A stretch of DNA of 64,000 nt from Bradyrhizobium sp. OK095 (GTDB taxonomy: Bacteria > Pseudomonadota > Alphaproteobacteria > Rhizobiales > Xanthobacteraceae), in assembly GCF_900109945.1 (NCBI RefSeq), contig NZ_FOBX01000003.1:62001-126000 (forward strand), written 5' to 3'. A program made the translations under genes and the position numbers. The notes under the pieces are model-generated. The model saw only the letters and a list, made by a program, of their open reading frames with translations, was not told the origin of the DNA and did no database searches. Positions within the stretch are counted from its first letter, which is position 1, and each line of letters begins with the position of its first letter. Shown piece after piece: positions 62,670 to 64,000 of this stretch.

Positions 62670-63846
62670 ATGTCCAAAAGCTCGTCCCTGAATCAGGTCT
62701 TTGCGGACCTTCCCGTCACCATCTTCGAGGCGATGTCGCAGGCCGCGCGCGACAACAACGCCATCAATCTCGGCCAGGGCTTTCCTGATGATCCCGGCCC
62801 GGAGGACATCCGCCGCGCGGCGGCCGACGCGTCGCTGAACGGCTACAACCAGTATCCGTCGATGATGGGCATCCCGGAGCTGCGCCAGGCGATCGCGACC
62901 CATTACGGCCACTGGCACGGGCTCAAGCTCGATCCGATGAGCGAGGTGATGGTGACCTCCGGGGGCACCGAGGCGCTGACCTCGGCGATCCTCGCGGTGG
63001 TCCAGCCCGGCGACGAGGTGGTCTGCTTCCAGCCGGTCTATGATTCCTATCTGCCGATCATCCGCCAGGCCGGCGGCATTCCGCGCCTGGTGCGCCTCGA
63101 GCCGCCGCACTGGCGGCTGAATGAGGACATGCTGAAAAGCGTCTTCAACAAAGACCAAGGCGGTGCTGTTCAACAATCCCTTGAATCCTAGCGCGGTGGT
63201 CTATCCGCGCGAGGACCTCGAGCTCCTGGCGCGCTACTGCCAGGAGTTCGACGTCATCGCGATCACCGACGAGGTTTGGGAGCACGTCACTTTCGACGAG
63301 CACAAGCACATCCCGCTGATCACCATCCCCGGCATGCGCGATCGCACCATCAAGGTCGGCTCGGCCGGCAAGATTTTTTCGCTGACCGGCTGGAAGATCG
63401 GCTTCGTCTGTGCCGCGCCGCCGCTGCTGCGCGTGGCGGCCAAGGTGCATCAGTTCCTGACCTTCACCACCGCGCCGAACCTGCAGGCCGCCGTCGCCTA
63501 CGGCCTCGGCAAGCCGGACGAGTACTTCCTGTCGATGCGCAAGGACCTGACGCGGAGCAGGGACCGCCTGACCAAGGGCCTCGAAAGCCTCGGCTTCCCC
63601 GTGCTGAAGTCGCAAGGCACCTACTTCCTCACCGTCGACCTGTCGCCGCTCGGGCTCAACGAGAGCGACACCGAGTTCTGCTGGCGGATCGTGAAAGACT
63701 ACAAGGTCGCGGCGATCCCGGTGTCGGCCTTCTACGAGCAGGACCCGGTGACCTCCGTGGTGCGCTTCTGCTTCAACAAGAAGGACGAGACCCTCGACAC
63801 CGCGCTGGAGCGGCTGTCGGACGCGGTGCGCGGGCGCAAGAGGTAG
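62670..63846 (+). pseudogene. PLP-dependent aminotransferase broken by a frameshift
   Basis: The two halves are one class I/II aminotransferase. The first frame (62670-about 63149) has the N-terminal MSKSSSLNQVFADLPVTIFEAM and the SGGTEALTSAIL motif; the second (about 63151-63846) has LFNNPLNPSAVVYPREDLELL, ITDEVWEHVTF and the PLP lysine in SAGKIFSLTGWK. In-frame codons before AAG ACC AAG GCG are lost by 2 nt at 63150. Joining the frames gives a complete enzyme of about 390 aa resembling YbdL-type methionine aminotransferase. A sequencing error is possible, otherwise a pseudogene or a rare frameshift. Confidence 0.82.
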
Positions 63847-63852
63847 ACAGAG

Positions 63853-64000
63853 ATGACGAACGTCAGCCGCTCCGGTTTTGGCCTTGGCCTCGCAATCGCC
63901 GCCGCGCTGACGTTGCTCTCCGCCCCTGTTCGTGCCGAGGAGCGGGTCGTCAACTTCTACAACTGGTCCAACTACATGGCGCCGGATGTCCTCGAGGCCT
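63853..64000 (+). CDS. Polyamine-type ABC transporter substrate-binding protein (3' partial)
   Basis: Starts at the ATG at 63853 with a signal peptide (FGLGLAIAAALTLLSAPVRAEE). The first mature residues VVNFYNWSNYMAPDVLEA are the typical opening of PotF/PotD-like putrescine/spermidine-binding proteins. The window ends here, so the rest is not visible. Likely periplasmic, feeding an ABC importer encoded further on. Confidence 0.85.
   Translation, partial: MTNVSRSGFGLGLAIAAALTLLSAPVRAEERVVNFYNWSNYMAPDVLEA

Noticed and set aside
1..64000. CRISPR array, rRNA, insertion sequence or phage genes
   Set aside because: No regularly spaced repeats, no rRNA sequence, and no transposase, integrase or phage structural gene found on either strand.

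Overview
The window is chromosomal DNA from a high-GC alphaproteobacterium, most likely Bradyrhizobium or a close relative in the Nitrobacteraceae. This rests on protein style, the dense gene packing, and several intergenic palindromic repeats of a kind I associate with that group. No rRNA, tRNA, CRISPR array, insertion sequence or phage gene was seen. Most of the window is core metabolism; the accessory part is at about 52.2-62.2 kb.

Layout. 1-8.1 kb: the end of an aldehyde dehydrogenase, moaA, a small lipoprotein, gph, rpiA, a DUF2059 exported protein, glutathione reductase and a bicupin. 8.5-14.6 kb: a zinc-ribbon protein, a GCS2-type carboxylate-amine ligase and a class II glutamine amidotransferase in a row, then nhaA, a one-cysteine redoxin and a MOSC/flavin/2Fe-2S fusion. 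14.8-17.6 kb: an NTF2-like protein and a TerB / membrane / TerC(YjbE) / UPF0114 group. 17.6-29.1 kb: AraC and LysR regulators, a two-ended HTH protein, a glutamate-racemase homologue with both catalytic cysteines replaced by serine, a DUF2478 protein, two aldehyde dehydrogenases, an HD-GYP protein and two ModE-type regulators.

29.1-52.1 kb: housekeeping genes, including an alpha/beta hydrolase, class II DAHP synthase, dgkA, nadE, a DUF2865 protein, the overlapping cysS-GNAT-cimA operon, a LOG-type phosphoribohydrolase, an Atm1-type ABC transporter, psd-pssA, an RraA-family protein, a membrane protein with a calcium-loop-like motif, motA-motB and two tandem kup genes.

52.2-62.2 kb holds what looks like a compact orphan biosynthetic locus: an MbtH-like protein overlapping a one-module EntF-shaped NRPS (C-A-T-TE); convergent to it, a translationally coupled ACP / NTF2-like / cytochrome P450 operon; and divergent from that, a DUF697 membrane protein, a mini membrane protein, a SyrD/PvdE-type peptide-exporter ABC protein and an SPFH (band-7) membrane protein. 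The A-domain pocket, read by eye, has two acidic residues and suggests a basic amino acid. The simplest reading is a small acylated or modified amino-acid product made on carrier proteins, oxidised by the P450 and exported by the ABC protein. This is the best candidate for an undescribed system in the window.

The window ends with a rhodanese, a PLP aminotransferase broken by an apparent 2-nt deletion, and the start of a polyamine-type ABC substrate-binding protein.
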